Assembly: GCA_963726765.1 (NCBI GenBank)
Contig: CAVSDH010000011.1
Span: 744,001-808,000, forward strand
Origin: CAIWHR01 sp963726765
GTDB taxonomy: Bacteria > Pseudomonadota > Gammaproteobacteria > Burkholderiales > Casimicrobiaceae
Length of the DNA: 64,000 nucleotides
Reading direction: 5' to 3'
The notes beneath the pieces were generated by a model. It was not told the origin of the DNA and did not search any database. It saw only the letters and a program-made list of their open reading frames with translations. The position numbers were made by a program, and so were the translations under genes. Of this stretch, positions 17,649-26,301 are shown in pieces (positions within the stretch are counted from its first letter, which is position 1; the number at the start of each line of letters is the position of its first letter).

Positions 17649-18714
17649 TCAGCCTACGACCGTTGCCGGCACGCCAGCGGTGCTCGGAACGACGGTGCCG
17701 ATCCGGTAGACCGTTTCGCCGGCCGCGGTGAGCCGCGCCTCAACGTTCTCGGCGTCGCCCGGCGAAACGACCAGGATCATGCCGATGCCGCAGTTGAAGA
17801 CGCGGTGCATCTCGACTTCCGCGATCTGGCCGGCGCGCTGCAGCCATTCGAAGATCGCCGGACGAGGCCAAGCGGCGCGGTCGATGTGCGCGGCGAGGCC
17901 CGGAGGAAACATCCGGTGCGTGTTCTCTACGAGTCCGCCACCCGTGATGTGCGCCATGCCCTTCACGTCGACCTCGCGCAGCAGCGCCAGCACGGGCTTG
18001 ACGTAGATCCTCGTCGGCTGGAGCAGGGCCTCGCCCAGCGTGCAGTCCGGAAGGCTGCCCGGGCAGCGTCTGCGCGAGATTCGCGCCGGACGTCTCGAGA
18101 ACCCTGCGTATGAGGGAGAACCCGTTGGAATGCGGTCCGCTCGAGGCGAGTCCGATGAGCGCATCGCCGGCCGCAATGCGGCGGCCGTCGATCGCGTTCG
18201 ATTTCTCGACGACGCCAACGGCGAAGCCTGCCAGGTCGTATTCGCCCGGGACAAAGGCATTCGGGTGCTCCGCGGTCTCGCCGCCGATCAGCGCGCAGCC
18301 GGCCAGTTCGCAGCCTGCGGCAATCCCTTTGACGACGTCGGTGGCAACGGCGACGTCGAGCCGCTCGCAAACGTAGTAGTCGAGGAAGAACAACGGCTCG
18401 GCACCCTGCACGAGAATGTCGTTGACGCTCATCGCGACGAGGTCGATGCCGATCGTGTCGTGGCGCCGCAGCGCGAACGCGAGCTTGAGTTTTGTCCCGA
18501 CGCCGTCGGTGCCCGCGACCAGGACGGGCTCGCGGTAACGCTTGGGCAATTCGATCAGCGCGCCGAAGCCCCCGATGCCCGCCAGAACCTCGGGCCGCAG
18601 CGTCCGCCTGGCATACGGCTTGATCCGTTCGACCAGTGCGTCACCGGCCTCGATGTCGACGCCCGCGTCGCGATAGGTCGCGGGGGAGGTGGGGCCCGGA
18701 GCGGAAGTTGTCAT
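17649..18714 (-). CDS. purM: phosphoribosylformylglycinamidine cyclo-ligase (one frameshift)
   Basis: AIR synthetase of purine synthesis, which closes the imidazole ring using ATP. It starts MTTSAPGPTSPATYRDAG at ATG 18714. Landmarks are LVAGTDGVGTKLKLA, GGETAEHPNAFVPGEYDLAG and SSGPHSNGFSLIRR. The frame breaks in CCCGGG at 18058-18063, between AQTLPG and SLPDCTLGEALLQP. Removing one G restores 354 residues, the normal length. The gene is divergent from hda, the usual beta-proteobacterial arrangement. Confidence 0.94.
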
Positions 18715-18906
18715 GTCGAAAGGGCTGGACCGGCGAGCGCTGTTCCCGGCAGGCGAGGCGCGGGCGCGCGGGAGGCGCCCAAGTGTCTGTTCGACCGGCG
18801 CCGCGGTAAAGTGCGAAGTTGCGCCGATTTTACCGGAATTGCCTCTGCGCCGGCCCGGCATCGCCGGGTGAGCGGGCGCCATCCTCCTGCGCTGACCTCC
18901 GACTCC

Positions 18907-19599
18907 ATGCAACAGCTCGTCTTCGATCTCGTCCCGCCAGAACCGCCGTCCCTGGCGAGTTTCCTGCCGGGTCGCAACGCCGAGGCGATTGCGGTCGTCA
19001 CCCGGATCTCTGCGGGCGCAGGGACCGAAAAGTGCCTCCTCCTTTGGGGTGATCCGGGAGCCGGAAAGACCCATTTGCTGCGCGCGTGCATCGCCGGGGC
19101 GGTGGAGAGAGGTTACGCGGCCGCCTACGTCGCCGATCCGGGCGCTCTCGGTGCAATGGACGCCGAAACGCTCGCCGCGAAGTCGATCGTCGCCATCGAC
19201 GCAATCGACACCGCGGCAACCGAGGCCCAGGGGCGTCTGTTTACCCTGTTCAACGCGCTGCGGTCAGCGGGCCACCGGTTCGTCGGCGCGTCGCGTCGCG
19301 CGCCAGCGGCGCTGGCATTGCGCGAGGACCTCAGGACGCGGCTCGGCTGGGGGCTCGTCTACGAGATCGTCGCGCTCTCGGATGACGAGAAGCCGATCGC
19401 CCTGGCGGACTACGCGCGTCGTCGCGGATTTGCCATTCCCGATGACGTCATCCGTTACCTCCTGGCCCATGGTCGCCGCGACATGCCGGCGCTCCTCGGC
19501 GCGCTGGCGGCGCTCGACCGTCAATCATTGGCGTCGCGTCGCCCGATCACCGTGCCGATGCTGAGGGAGTGGCTCCAGCGAAAAATCGACCTCCCGTGA
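18907..19599 (+). CDS. hda: DnaA regulatory inactivator Hda
   Basis: A 230-residue AAA+ protein homologous to the ATPase domain of DnaA. Bound to the sliding clamp, Hda makes DnaA hydrolyse its ATP and so limits re-initiation of replication. The N-terminal QQLVFDL is the clamp-binding motif and GDPGAGKTHLL near residue 48 is the P-loop. DnaA's DNA-binding domain IV is absent, which distinguishes it from DnaA. It is divergent from purM. Confidence 0.9.
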   Translation: MQQLVFDLVPPEPPSLASFLPGRNAEAIAVVTRISAGAGTEKCLLLWGDPGAGKTHLLRACIAGAVERGYAAAYVADPGALGAMDAETLAAKSIVAIDAIDTAATEAQGRLFTLFNALRSAGHRFVGASRRAPAALALREDLRTRLGWGLVYEIVALSDDEKPIALADYARRRGFAIPDDVIRYLLAHGRRDMPALLGALAALDRQSLASRRPITVPMLREWLQRKIDLP

Positions 19600-19895
19600 C
19601 GTCCTGGCCTTGCCGCTCTCCCCAGGGTCGAACTCGGGATCCGGGCGGCGTACCGAGTGTTGGCGAGCTGGCAGGACAACGATCGCAATCACGCCGTCGG
19701 CGAAATCATTGCCGGCGGTGGCGCCGATGCTGCAGGCGTCGAGAAATAACGTATTTATAATCAATGCGTTGAAATATCTCTCCGCAGCGGCATCGTCGCG
19801 AACGTGTCAACCGCGACGCGAAGACATGCGTTAACGGCGACGACACGCCTCAATTCATTGTGTCAACCCCAAATCGACCACGAAAGAAGCAACAG
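19600..19895. other. intergenic region with a candidate promoter
   Basis: No convincing gene is seen. A perfect TATAAT lies at 19756-19761 in an AT-rich patch, without a clear -35. It is about 135 nt before the first small exported protein and could drive it. Confidence 0.4.
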
Positions 19896-20169
19896 ATGAG
19901 CAAAGTTCTCCTCGCCATGATCGCCGGCGCGTTTGCGCTGACGGCACAGGCGCAAACAGCAGCGCCGGCGTCGCCGGCTTCGGCAACACCCCCTGCGGCA
20001 GCGGCTCCCGCCAAATCGGCGACGCCCACTGCGGCGCCGGCGAAGTCCGCCGACGCGGCCAAGCCGGCGGCGGAACCGAAAAAGTCGAAGTCCACCAAGA
20101 AGAAGAAAGAAGTCGAGCGCGACCAACGCCACACCGGCGCCGGCAACTGCACCCGCACCCACGAAGTAA
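19896..20169 (+). CDS. small exported Ala/Pro/Lys-rich protein (one frameshift)
   Basis: A short protein with a clear signal peptide, MSKVLLAMIAGAFALTAQAQ, followed by a low-complexity Ala/Pro/Lys mature part. The frame is disturbed in the AAG run near 20106: removing one A lets it continue as KSSATNATPAPATAPAPTK and stop at TAA 20167-20169, about 90 residues. The uncorrected frame runs to 20270 with an unlike composition. The leader resembles that of the next gene, so the two look like paralogues. Function unknown; the mature part should be disordered and basic. Confidence 0.6.
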
Positions 20170-20193
20170 GCCGTTGTAACGCTACGCGCCGAG

Positions 20194-20222
20194 TTGCGTT
20201 TCTGGCCGGAAGTCTCTATAAT
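20194..20222 (+). promoter_or_regulatory. sigma-70 promoter of the second small exported protein
   Basis: TTGCGT (20194-20199) and TATAAT (20217-20222) with an ideal 17-nt spacer, about 85 nt upstream of the start codon at 20308. Confidence 0.7.
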
Positions 20223-20307
20223 TCCAAGGCTTTATTGACTTTCAGGCCAGCGAGATTCTCGTCGCCGTGATGAAGTCCGTGCACGTCAAAACTACTGAGG
20301 AAATCAA

Positions 20308-20717
20308 ATGAACAAACTGTTGATCGCGCTCATCGCCGGCACGTTCGCCGCGACCGTTGGCGCCCAAGGCACCGCGCCGCTGCAGACCCCCGCCGACAAG
20401 GCGAAGCAAAAGGAAGTTGAAGCCGCGACGACCGCCGCTTCGCAAAGCTCCGCGGGCGCAAAGGCGTCGGCCGCCGGTTCGGCTGAAGCCGCGAAGACGA
20501 AGGGCACCGCGAAGGCGCTGCCGACGAAGGCCGACAAGCAGAAGGCCGTCGACGCGTCGACCAAGGCGAGCACCGACGCTGCCGCCGTTGCTTCCGCAGG
20601 AGAAGGCGGGAGTCGCCGCCGCCAAGGCATCGAAGGACACGCCGAAGGCGCTGCCGACGAAGGCCGACAAGCAGAAGGCCGTCGACGCCGTCGACCAAGG
20701 CGAACGCGAGCCAGTAA
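20308..20717 (+). CDS. small exported Lys/Ala-rich repeat protein (two frameshifts)
   Basis: Signal peptide MNKLLIALIAGTFAATVGAQ, then a Lys/Ala/Thr-rich chain in which KALPTKADKQKAVDASTKA occurs twice. The second copy is disrupted. One extra C near 20602 (GCTTCCGCAG) and one near 20677 (GACGCCGTCG, against GACGCGTCG in the first copy) break the frame. Removing both gives about 135 residues ending STKANASQ at TAA 20715-20717. Direct comparison of the two repeat copies supports the second correction. It has its own promoter and terminator; function unknown. Confidence 0.65.
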
Positions 20718-20739
20718 GGACTTTCGCCCGAAACTGAAA

Positions 20740-20774
20740 GGCAGGGGCCGCAAGTCCCCTGCCTTTTCTTTTTT
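20740..20774 (+). terminator. rho-independent terminator
   Basis: GGCAGGGG (20740-20747), an 8-nt loop, CCCCTGCC (20756-20763), then TTTTCTTTTTT. A textbook terminator just after the repaired stop of the Lys/Ala-rich gene, which supports that stop. Confidence 0.92.
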
Positions 20775-20836
20775 CGACGCGTGGCGCGAACACGCGAGCG
20801 TCTACATTGCGATCCTCTGCATTGCGAACCTAAAGC

Positions 20837-21295
20837 ATGCGCGATCAGGACCTCCCGCGCCCTCTCGCCACGGTCGCGACGATCGTCGCGCGCGACGGGC
20901 GCTTCCTGGTCGTCGAGGAAGCGACGCAGTCCGGCGTCCGCATCAACCAGCCGGCGGGCCATCTGGAAGCGGGCGAGACGCTTCTCGCGGCCGCGATGCG
21001 CGAGACGCTCGAGGAGACCGGCTACCGCGTGGCGCCTACGGCGCTCGTGGGCATCTACCGCTGGCAGGCGTCCGGGGCGGGACCGACATTCATCCGGTTT
21101 GCGTACGCGGCCGATGTCGAGGCACATGACGCCGATCGCGCGCTCGACGACGGAATTCTCCGCGCTCTCTGGCTCACCTATGACGAACTGGCCGCGTCGC
21201 GCACGCGCCATCGCAGCCCGCTGGTCCTGCGCTGCGTCGACGACTATCGCGCGGGCTTGAGGCGACCCCTCGACCTCGTGACGGAACTCTCATGA
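20837..21295 (+). CDS. Nudix hydrolase (NudJ-like)
   Basis: A 152-residue Nudix hydrolase. The full Nudix box, G-x5-E-x7-REUxEExGU, is read as GHLEAGETLLAAAMRETLEE followed by TGY, near residues 39-61. E. coli NudJ, whose gene is also beside mnmA, hydrolyses thiamin and nucleoside di- and triphosphates; substrate assignment here is by context. The stop overlaps the mnmA ATG as ATGA, so the pair is translationally coupled. Confidence 0.9.
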   Translation: MRDQDLPRPLATVATIVARDGRFLVVEEATQSGVRINQPAGHLEAGETLLAAAMRETLEETGYRVAPTALVGIYRWQASGAGPTFIRFAYAADVEAHDADRALDDGILRALWLTYDELAASRTRHRSPLVLRCVDDYRAGLRRPLDLVTELS

Positions 21296-22431
21296 CGCGC
21301 CGCCAGCGCGTGGTGGTCGGCATGTCCGGCGGCGTCGACTCGTCGGTCGCCGCGTGGCTCCTGAGGCAGCAGGGACACGACGTCGTCGGCCTCTTCATGA
21401 AGAACTGGGAGGACGACGACACCGACGAATACTGCACGTCGCGCGCAGATCTCGTCGACGCGGCGGCGGTGGCCGACGTGATCGGCATCGAGCTCGAAGC
21501 CGTCAACTTCGCCGCCGTGTACCGGGAACGCGTGTTCGCGCATTTCCTGCGCGAGTACGAGGCCGGCCGCACGCCCAACCCCGACGTGCTCTGCAACAGC
21601 GAGATCAAGTTCCGCGCGTTTCTCGACCACGCTCGCTCGCTGGGCGCCGATCGCATCGCGACCGGACATTACGCGCGCGCTTCGCGTGCGGGCGACCGCG
21701 TCGTGTTGCGCAAGGCGGTCGACACGACCAAGGACCAGAGCTATTTCCTCCATCGGCTGACGCAGGAGCAGCTGGCCCCCGTGCTGTTCCCACTGGGCGA
21801 CATTGCGAAGCGCGACGTGCGCGCGATCGCGAAGCGCGAAGGCATCCCGACGTGGGCGAAGAAGGATTCGACGGGAATCTGCTTTATCGGCGAGCGGCCG
21901 TTCCGCGATTTTCTCGCCCGCTATCTGCCGCGCACGCCGGGCCCGATCGAAACGCCGGAAGGGCAGGGGGTCGGACGTCATCACGGTCTTGCCTACTACA
22001 CGCTCGGACAGCGGCAGGGGCTGGGCGTGGGCGGCACGAAGGCGGGCTCCGACCTGCCATGGTTCGTCGCCGGCAAGGACAGCGCGCGCAACGCGCTGAT
22101 CGTCGTCCAGGGCCACGACCATCCGTTACTCTACCGGCGCGAGGTCGATGCGCAGGACCTGCACTGGATCGCCGGATCGCCGCCCGCACCGGAGGTGCTG
22201 GCCGACCTCGGCGCGAAGACGCGTTATCGGATGCCGGACGCAACGTGTCGCGTCGAATTGCGCGACGGGGGCCGCGGGCGCGCGACGTTCGGCGACCCGC
22301 AGTGGGCGCCGACGCCGGGCCAGTATCTCGTACTCTACGAAGGCGACGTCTGCCTGGGAGGAGGCGTGATCACGACGACCGCGGGAGTGGCGGCCGGGCA
22401 CGCGGAAGCCGCGGTGCGCGCAGCCGTTTGA
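21292..22431 (+). CDS. mnmA: tRNA 2-thiouridylase MnmA
   Basis: tRNA-specific 2-thiouridylase, 379 residues, which places sulfur on U34 of Lys, Glu and Gln tRNAs. The PP-loop MSGGVDSSVAAWLL near residue 10 adenylates the target. The catalytic cysteines sit in VLCNSEIKF near residue 102 and in DSTGICFIGERPF near 198. The C-terminal beta-barrel is complete. Intact and of normal length. Confidence 0.97.
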   Translation: MTRRQRVVVGMSGGVDSSVAAWLLRQQGHDVVGLFMKNWEDDDTDEYCTSRADLVDAAAVADVIGIELEAVNFAAVYRERVFAHFLREYEAGRTPNPDVLCNSEIKFRAFLDHARSLGADRIATGHYARASRAGDRVVLRKAVDTTKDQSYFLHRLTQEQLAPVLFPLGDIAKRDVRAIAKREGIPTWAKKDSTGICFIGERPFRDFLARYLPRTPGPIETPEGQGVGRHHGLAYYTLGQRQGLGVGGTKAGSDLPWFVAGKDSARNALIVVQGHDHPLLYRREVDAQDLHWIAGSPPAPEVLADLGAKTRYRMPDATCRVELRDGGRGRATFGDPQWAPTPGQYLVLYEGDVCLGGGVITTTAGVAAGHAEAAVRAAV

Positions 22432-22455
22432 CCGCGCATCGCGGGTACCCGACGG

Positions 22456-23808
22456 TCAGCCGGCGGGCGCGTTCGCCGCTCCGTCCTTCGCCATCACGGC
22501 ACGGCGCACCAGCCCGATGTGCTCGCGCAACGTGTACGCCTCGCTGGCGTAACTTGCCGGGGTCTTGAGCTGCTCGGCTTCCCGCTCGATGCGGTCCAGG
22601 TCTGCATGCCAGCGCTCGACGGGCAGCGCGCCGGTGCGCGCGGCAACGTCGCGTTCGAGCAACTTGAGCTCGCCATACAGGCGAAAGATGCGCGATCGTA
22701 CCCGCCAGCGGAGCACCTGAGGAAGAAGATTGATCAGGGGAATCAGGATGACGAGCAGCGGCAGCACCACGATGATCAGGCGCTCGAGGAAGGTCGCGAC
22801 CCAGAACGGCAGGTAACGATGCAGGAAGCTCGGCCCGAACCGCTTGTGCCGCTCGGCGGCTTCGGAGACCGGAAAGTCGACGGGCGTGATGCCCGGAAAC
22901 TCTCCCGCCGCTTCGAAATACCCTTTCCCCGAGTGCATGTCGCGTGCCGTGTCCATCAGCAGGTTAACGAGTGCCGCGGGAAAGGCGTCGCGGGCGACCA
23001 GCATCGCGGTCGTGCCGATCAGGATCACGTCCTGCGGCGGAATGTTGCCGCCGAGGTCGATCGTTGCTTCAGGCAGCGTGAGCTTGGCGATGTACGGCAC
23101 GCGACGCACGTAGGCATCCGCGCGCGCGAAGCTCATGAGCTTCAGGTCCGCGTTCCACAGCGCATCATGAATGACGGCGCTCTCCGGCCCGCCGACGAAG
23201 ACCACGACATCGACGTCGCCATTTGCCAGGGCCTGCTGCGCGTCCTTGCCGCCGAGGGAGCGCAGCGTCGTGTTGTCCGGCGCGATGCCGCTCATCGAAA
23301 GCACCGACTCCGCGAATTTCCGCGTCCCGCTTCCAGGGGCGCCGACGGCAATGCGCCTTCCGCGCAATTGCGGGATCGTGGTGATCGTCTCGGTGCCCGT
23401 GTAGAAGATCCAGAGAGGCTCGTAATAGAGGCTCGCCAGCATCACGAGATCGCTGTCCTCGGCATTGGGCGCGACACCGCCCTGCATGAAGGCGACGTCG
23501 ACGCCGGATTTCGGATCGAGCAACAGCTTCAGGTTCTCGTCCGCGCCGGCCGTTATCCGCTCGTCGACGGTGACGCCGTCGCGCGCGAGCAATTCCTTGT
23601 ATCGCCTCGCATAGCGATGATAGACGCCGCCTTCCGGGCCGGACGCCAGCACGATCTGGCGCGGCACAGTGGTGACGACGAATTCGTAGACGCCCCAGAC
23701 CAGGGCGGCGATCAGCGCCAACGCCAGCAGCGCGAGCCGCAGGCGATGGCGCCCGGGGAGCGACGACAGTTCATCCGCATCGTCGGCCGGGGACGATTCA
23801 CGGCTCAT
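22456..23808 (-). CDS. TAXI-family TRAP receptor-like protein with membrane anchors
   Basis: A 450-residue protein of the TAXI branch of TRAP transporter solute receptors. One N-terminal membrane segment (about 23-43) precedes the ligand-binding domain: LASGPEGGVYHRYARRYKEL, GADENLKLLLDPKSGVDVAF and VGAPGSGTRKFAES. A second hydrophobic stretch (about 348-380) is followed by a helical tail of some 70 residues. Secreted TAXI receptors are nearer 320 residues, and no TRAP permease gene is nearby. It may therefore be a tethered sensor rather than a transport component. The start at ATG 23808 is preferred; 18 codons more are open upstream. Confidence 0.82.
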   Translation of the reverse strand: MSRESSPADDADELSSLPGRHRLRLALLALALIAALVWGVYEFVVTTVPRQIVLASGPEGGVYHRYARRYKELLARDGVTVDERITAGADENLKLLLDPKSGVDVAFMQGGVAPNAEDSDLVMLASLYYEPLWIFYTGTETITTIPQLRGRRIAVGAPGSGTRKFAESVLSMSGIAPDNTTLRSLGGKDAQQALANGDVDVVVFVGGPESAVIHDALWNADLKLMSFARADAYVRRVPYIAKLTLPEATIDLGGNIPPQDVILIGTTAMLVARDAFPAALVNLLMDTARDMHSGKGYFEAAGEFPGITPVDFPVSEAAERHKRFGPSFLHRYLPFWVATFLERLIIVVLPLLVILIPLINLLPQVLRWRVRSRIFRLYGELKLLERDVAARTGALPVERWHADLDRIEREAEQLKTPASYASEAYTLREHIGLVRRAVMAKDGAANAPAG

Positions 23809-23943
23809 TGGATAGGTTGCGTCCTGTCGAAACGTCGAAGTCGCGCCCTGAAGGTTCGCCACGATGCGAACGCACTCGGCATCCAGGGCGCATACGCTCC
23901 TCGGACCAGCGGTGAGAGGCGCCGCCCCTTTGCCGCATGCATG

Positions 23944-24390
23944 TCACGGCCAGGTCAGCACCCCAAACTCCGGCCATTCATCCCAGGGTATGCCCGCGTA
24001 GCGTTTCGACGTCGCGGTCATCCCGGTGTCCTGCTTGTAGTACGACGCTTGCGGGTCGGTGTCGGGAAGATTGCCTTGCGTCCGCAGCTTGAGGTAGGCG
24101 CGATACTCGGCCTCCGTGCCGACGTAAACACGATTCCTGGCAAGATCCGGATAGACGAACCAATCCTTGCCGGTCTGTGTGATGACGGTCACCTGTCCCG
24201 CCGGCAATGTCGGCAGCTGCTGCAATTGCCGATCGTTGCTGGCGACCACGGTCTTGAATCCGGCGGCAACCAGCAACGGCTCGACCTGCGCCGTGCTCGG
24301 ACCCCCGCTCGGAGCGCCTGCGCAGCCCCACAGGAGAAAGGGCAGTGCAAGCACCGCGACGAATCGGGAACACCCTACTCGCGTGATCAT
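23944..24390 (-). CDS. predicted lipoprotein of unknown function
   Basis: A 148-residue protein with a type II signal peptide; the lipobox LLWGC places the modified cysteine near residue 23. The mature part has no domain I recognise. It reads as a small globular module (VYPDLARNRVYVGTEAEYRA, PWDEWPEFGVL). It follows ssb on the same strand with 3 nt between stop and next codon, so they may be co-transcribed. Confidence 0.75.
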   Translation of the reverse strand: MITRVGCSRFVAVLALPFLLWGCAGAPSGGPSTAQVEPLLVAAGFKTVVASNDRQLQQLPTLPAGQVTVITQTGKDWFVYPDLARNRVYVGTEAEYRAYLKLRTQGNLPDTDPQASYYKQDTGMTATSKRYAGIPWDEWPEFGVLTWP

Positions 24391-24393
24391 GGC

Positions 24394-24897
24394 CTAGAAC
24401 GGAATGTCGTCGTCGAAGTCGTCGGTCTTCGGCTTCGCGGCGCCACCGCTCTTGGCGCCAGCGCCAGCGCCTGCGCCGCCCGAACGCTGGGCGCCGCCAC
24501 CGCCGCTTCCGCCGGTCGAACTGAATTCGACGTCACCGCCACCGCTGCCGCCACTGCCGCCACCTTCGCGCGAGCCGAGCAGCTGCATGCGATCGCCGAC
24601 CACTTCGGTCGAGTATTTCTCGACGCCTTCCTTGTCGGTGTACTTGCGGGTTTGCAGGCGGCCTTCGATGTAGACGGAGCGACCCTTCTTGAGGTATTCA
24701 CCGGCGACTTCGGCCTGACGCCCGAACAGGACGACCGTATGCCATTCGGTCTTCTCCTGCTTTTCGCCGCTCTTGTCCTTCCATTGCTCGGTGGTCGCAA
24801 TGCGCAGATTGGTGACCGCATCGCCGCCCGTCGTATAGCGGGTCTCCGGGTCGCGGCCGAGGTTGCCGATCAGGATCACTTTGTTGACTGAGGCCAT
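24394..24897 (-). CDS. ssb: single-stranded DNA-binding protein
   Basis: SSB, 167 residues. The OB-fold (residues 1-110) begins MASVNKVILIGNLGRDPETR. A Gly/Ser-rich disordered linker follows, and the acidic tip DFDDDIPF is the protein-protein interaction tail. The homotetramer coats single-stranded DNA in replication and repair. It starts 2 nt after the MFS transporter stop, the common ssb-MFS-uvrA neighbourhood of beta-proteobacteria. Confidence 0.98.
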   Translation of the reverse strand: MASVNKVILIGNLGRDPETRYTTGGDAVTNLRIATTEQWKDKSGEKQEKTEWHTVVLFGRQAEVAGEYLKKGRSVYIEGRLQTRKYTDKEGVEKYSTEVVGDRMQLLGSREGGGSGGSGGGDVEFSSTGGSGGGGAQRSGGAGAGAGAKSGGAAKPKTDDFDDDIPF

Positions 24898-24898
24898 G

Positions 24899-26134
24899 TT
24901 ACGTTTCTCCCATCGAAAGTTTGGCGCGATTCGGCCCGGGCGGCGCCGTCATCGTCGCGGCGGCGGCGAGCCAGAGCGCGGACAATGCCACGCCGAGAAT
25001 GAATACGGAAGCGTCGCCCGCGTGGTCGGCGAGCCAGCCGGCCGCGGTGGCGCCGGCAAACGCGCCCAGGAACTGGGCGCTCGAATTCACGCCGATCGCC
25101 GCGCCGCGGGCGTCGGCGGGCGCGCACTTGGAAATCAGCGACGGCAGCATCGCTTCCAGCAGGTTCAGCGCCGCGAAGAACAGCGTCAGTGCAATCGCGA
25201 GCGCGACCAGCGAATGCAGCGCAAGGGCGAGCCCGACTTGCGCGACCAGCAACACCACGACCGCGCCGTTGAGGAGCGGCTTGCCCCGCCGCGGCCGGTC
25301 GACCTGCCGCACGAACGGCAGCATGAGAACGATCGACAACAGCAGCACGGGCAGGTAGACGATCCAGTGCCGCTCCGCGGCGAGACCGTTGTCGCGCAGT
25401 GCAAAAGGCACTTGCGTGAAAAGCGCCATCAGCACCGCATGCAATGCGAAGGTGCCGAAATTGAGGCGCAGCAGCTGCGCGTCGATGATCACGCGCGCAA
25501 GCTGGCCCGGGGCCATGTCGCGATCGCCGGACCTGTGATCCGGGTTCGGGACGACGTAATGCACGACCGCGATTGCGCCTACTGCCAGCACGCCGGTCAA
25601 TGCGAAAATTCCCGGAACGCCGATCAGGGCCTTGAATACGGGCCCGGCGATCAGCGACAGGGCGAACGTGAGGGCGATGGTGATGCCGATGACCGCCATC
25701 GCGCGCGTTCGCACGACGTCGCGCGTCAGGTCCGCGGTCAGCGCGATGACCGCCGCCGAAATGGCGCCTGCGCCCTGCAGGCATCGTCCGACGATCACCC
25801 ACGCGATGTCCGGTGCCCACGCGGCGACGAAGCTTCCGACGGCGAAAATCGCGAGGCCCGCATGAATCACCGGTTTGCGCCCCCATCGGTCGGACGCCCA
25901 GCCGAACGGAATCTGGAGGATCGCCTGCGTGAGGCCATAGGCACCGAGCGCAACGCCGATCAGCGTATGACTCGCGCCGCCGGGAAGATCCTTCGCGTAG
26001 AGCGCGAACACCGGCAGGATCACGAACATGCCGAGGAGCCGCAGGCCGTAGATGCTCGCGAGGCTCCCGGCGGCGCGCCTTTCGGCGGGCGTCATCCGTG
26101 GGCTCGCGGGGTCCGGCGCGACGATATTCGACAT
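24899..26134 (-). CDS. MFS transporter (drug efflux type)
   Basis: A 411-residue major facilitator with 12 predicted membrane helices. Motif A between helices 2 and 3 reads GWASDRWGRKPVI, the proton-antiporter signature. The gene is commonly found between ssb and uvrA in this group; its substrate is unknown. It is divergent from uvrA with about 165 nt between them. Confidence 0.9.
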   Translation of the reverse strand: MSNIVAPDPASPRMTPAERRAAGSLASIYGLRLLGMFVILPVFALYAKDLPGGASHTLIGVALGAYGLTQAILQIPFGWASDRWGRKPVIHAGLAIFAVGSFVAAWAPDIAWVIVGRCLQGAGAISAAVIALTADLTRDVVRTRAMAVIGITIALTFALSLIAGPVFKALIGVPGIFALTGVLAVGAIAVVHYVVPNPDHRSGDRDMAPGQLARVIIDAQLLRLNFGTFALHAVLMALFTQVPFALRDNGLAAERHWIVYLPVLLLSIVLMLPFVRQVDRPRRGKPLLNGAVVVLLVAQVGLALALHSLVALAIALTLFFAALNLLEAMLPSLISKCAPADARGAAIGVNSSAQFLGAFAGATAAGWLADHAGDASVFILGVALSALWLAAAATMTAPPGPNRAKLSMGET

Positions 26135-26301
26135 GGGTGAGTGATGCGACTGTGAAGCGGCAACCGAAACGCAATATACTAACAGGTTGGCCCGCCGTCC
26201 CTAGGCCGTAATGTCTAGGCAAATCGCGGGCCGGACATGCCCACCCGAGCCAACCGAGCGCGCATGTGCGCGCGAACCGACGAAACGGCCACGATCTCCG
26301 C

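Noticed and set aside
22519..24891. A 790-codon plus-strand frame across the TAXI, lipoprotein and ssb genes
   Set aside because: Antisense shadow of three recognisable genes, with no motif of its own.
26160..26200. LexA (SOS) box before uvrA (near AATATACTAACAG)
   Set aside because: Only one half resembles CTGT-N8-ACAG; the other half does not match.
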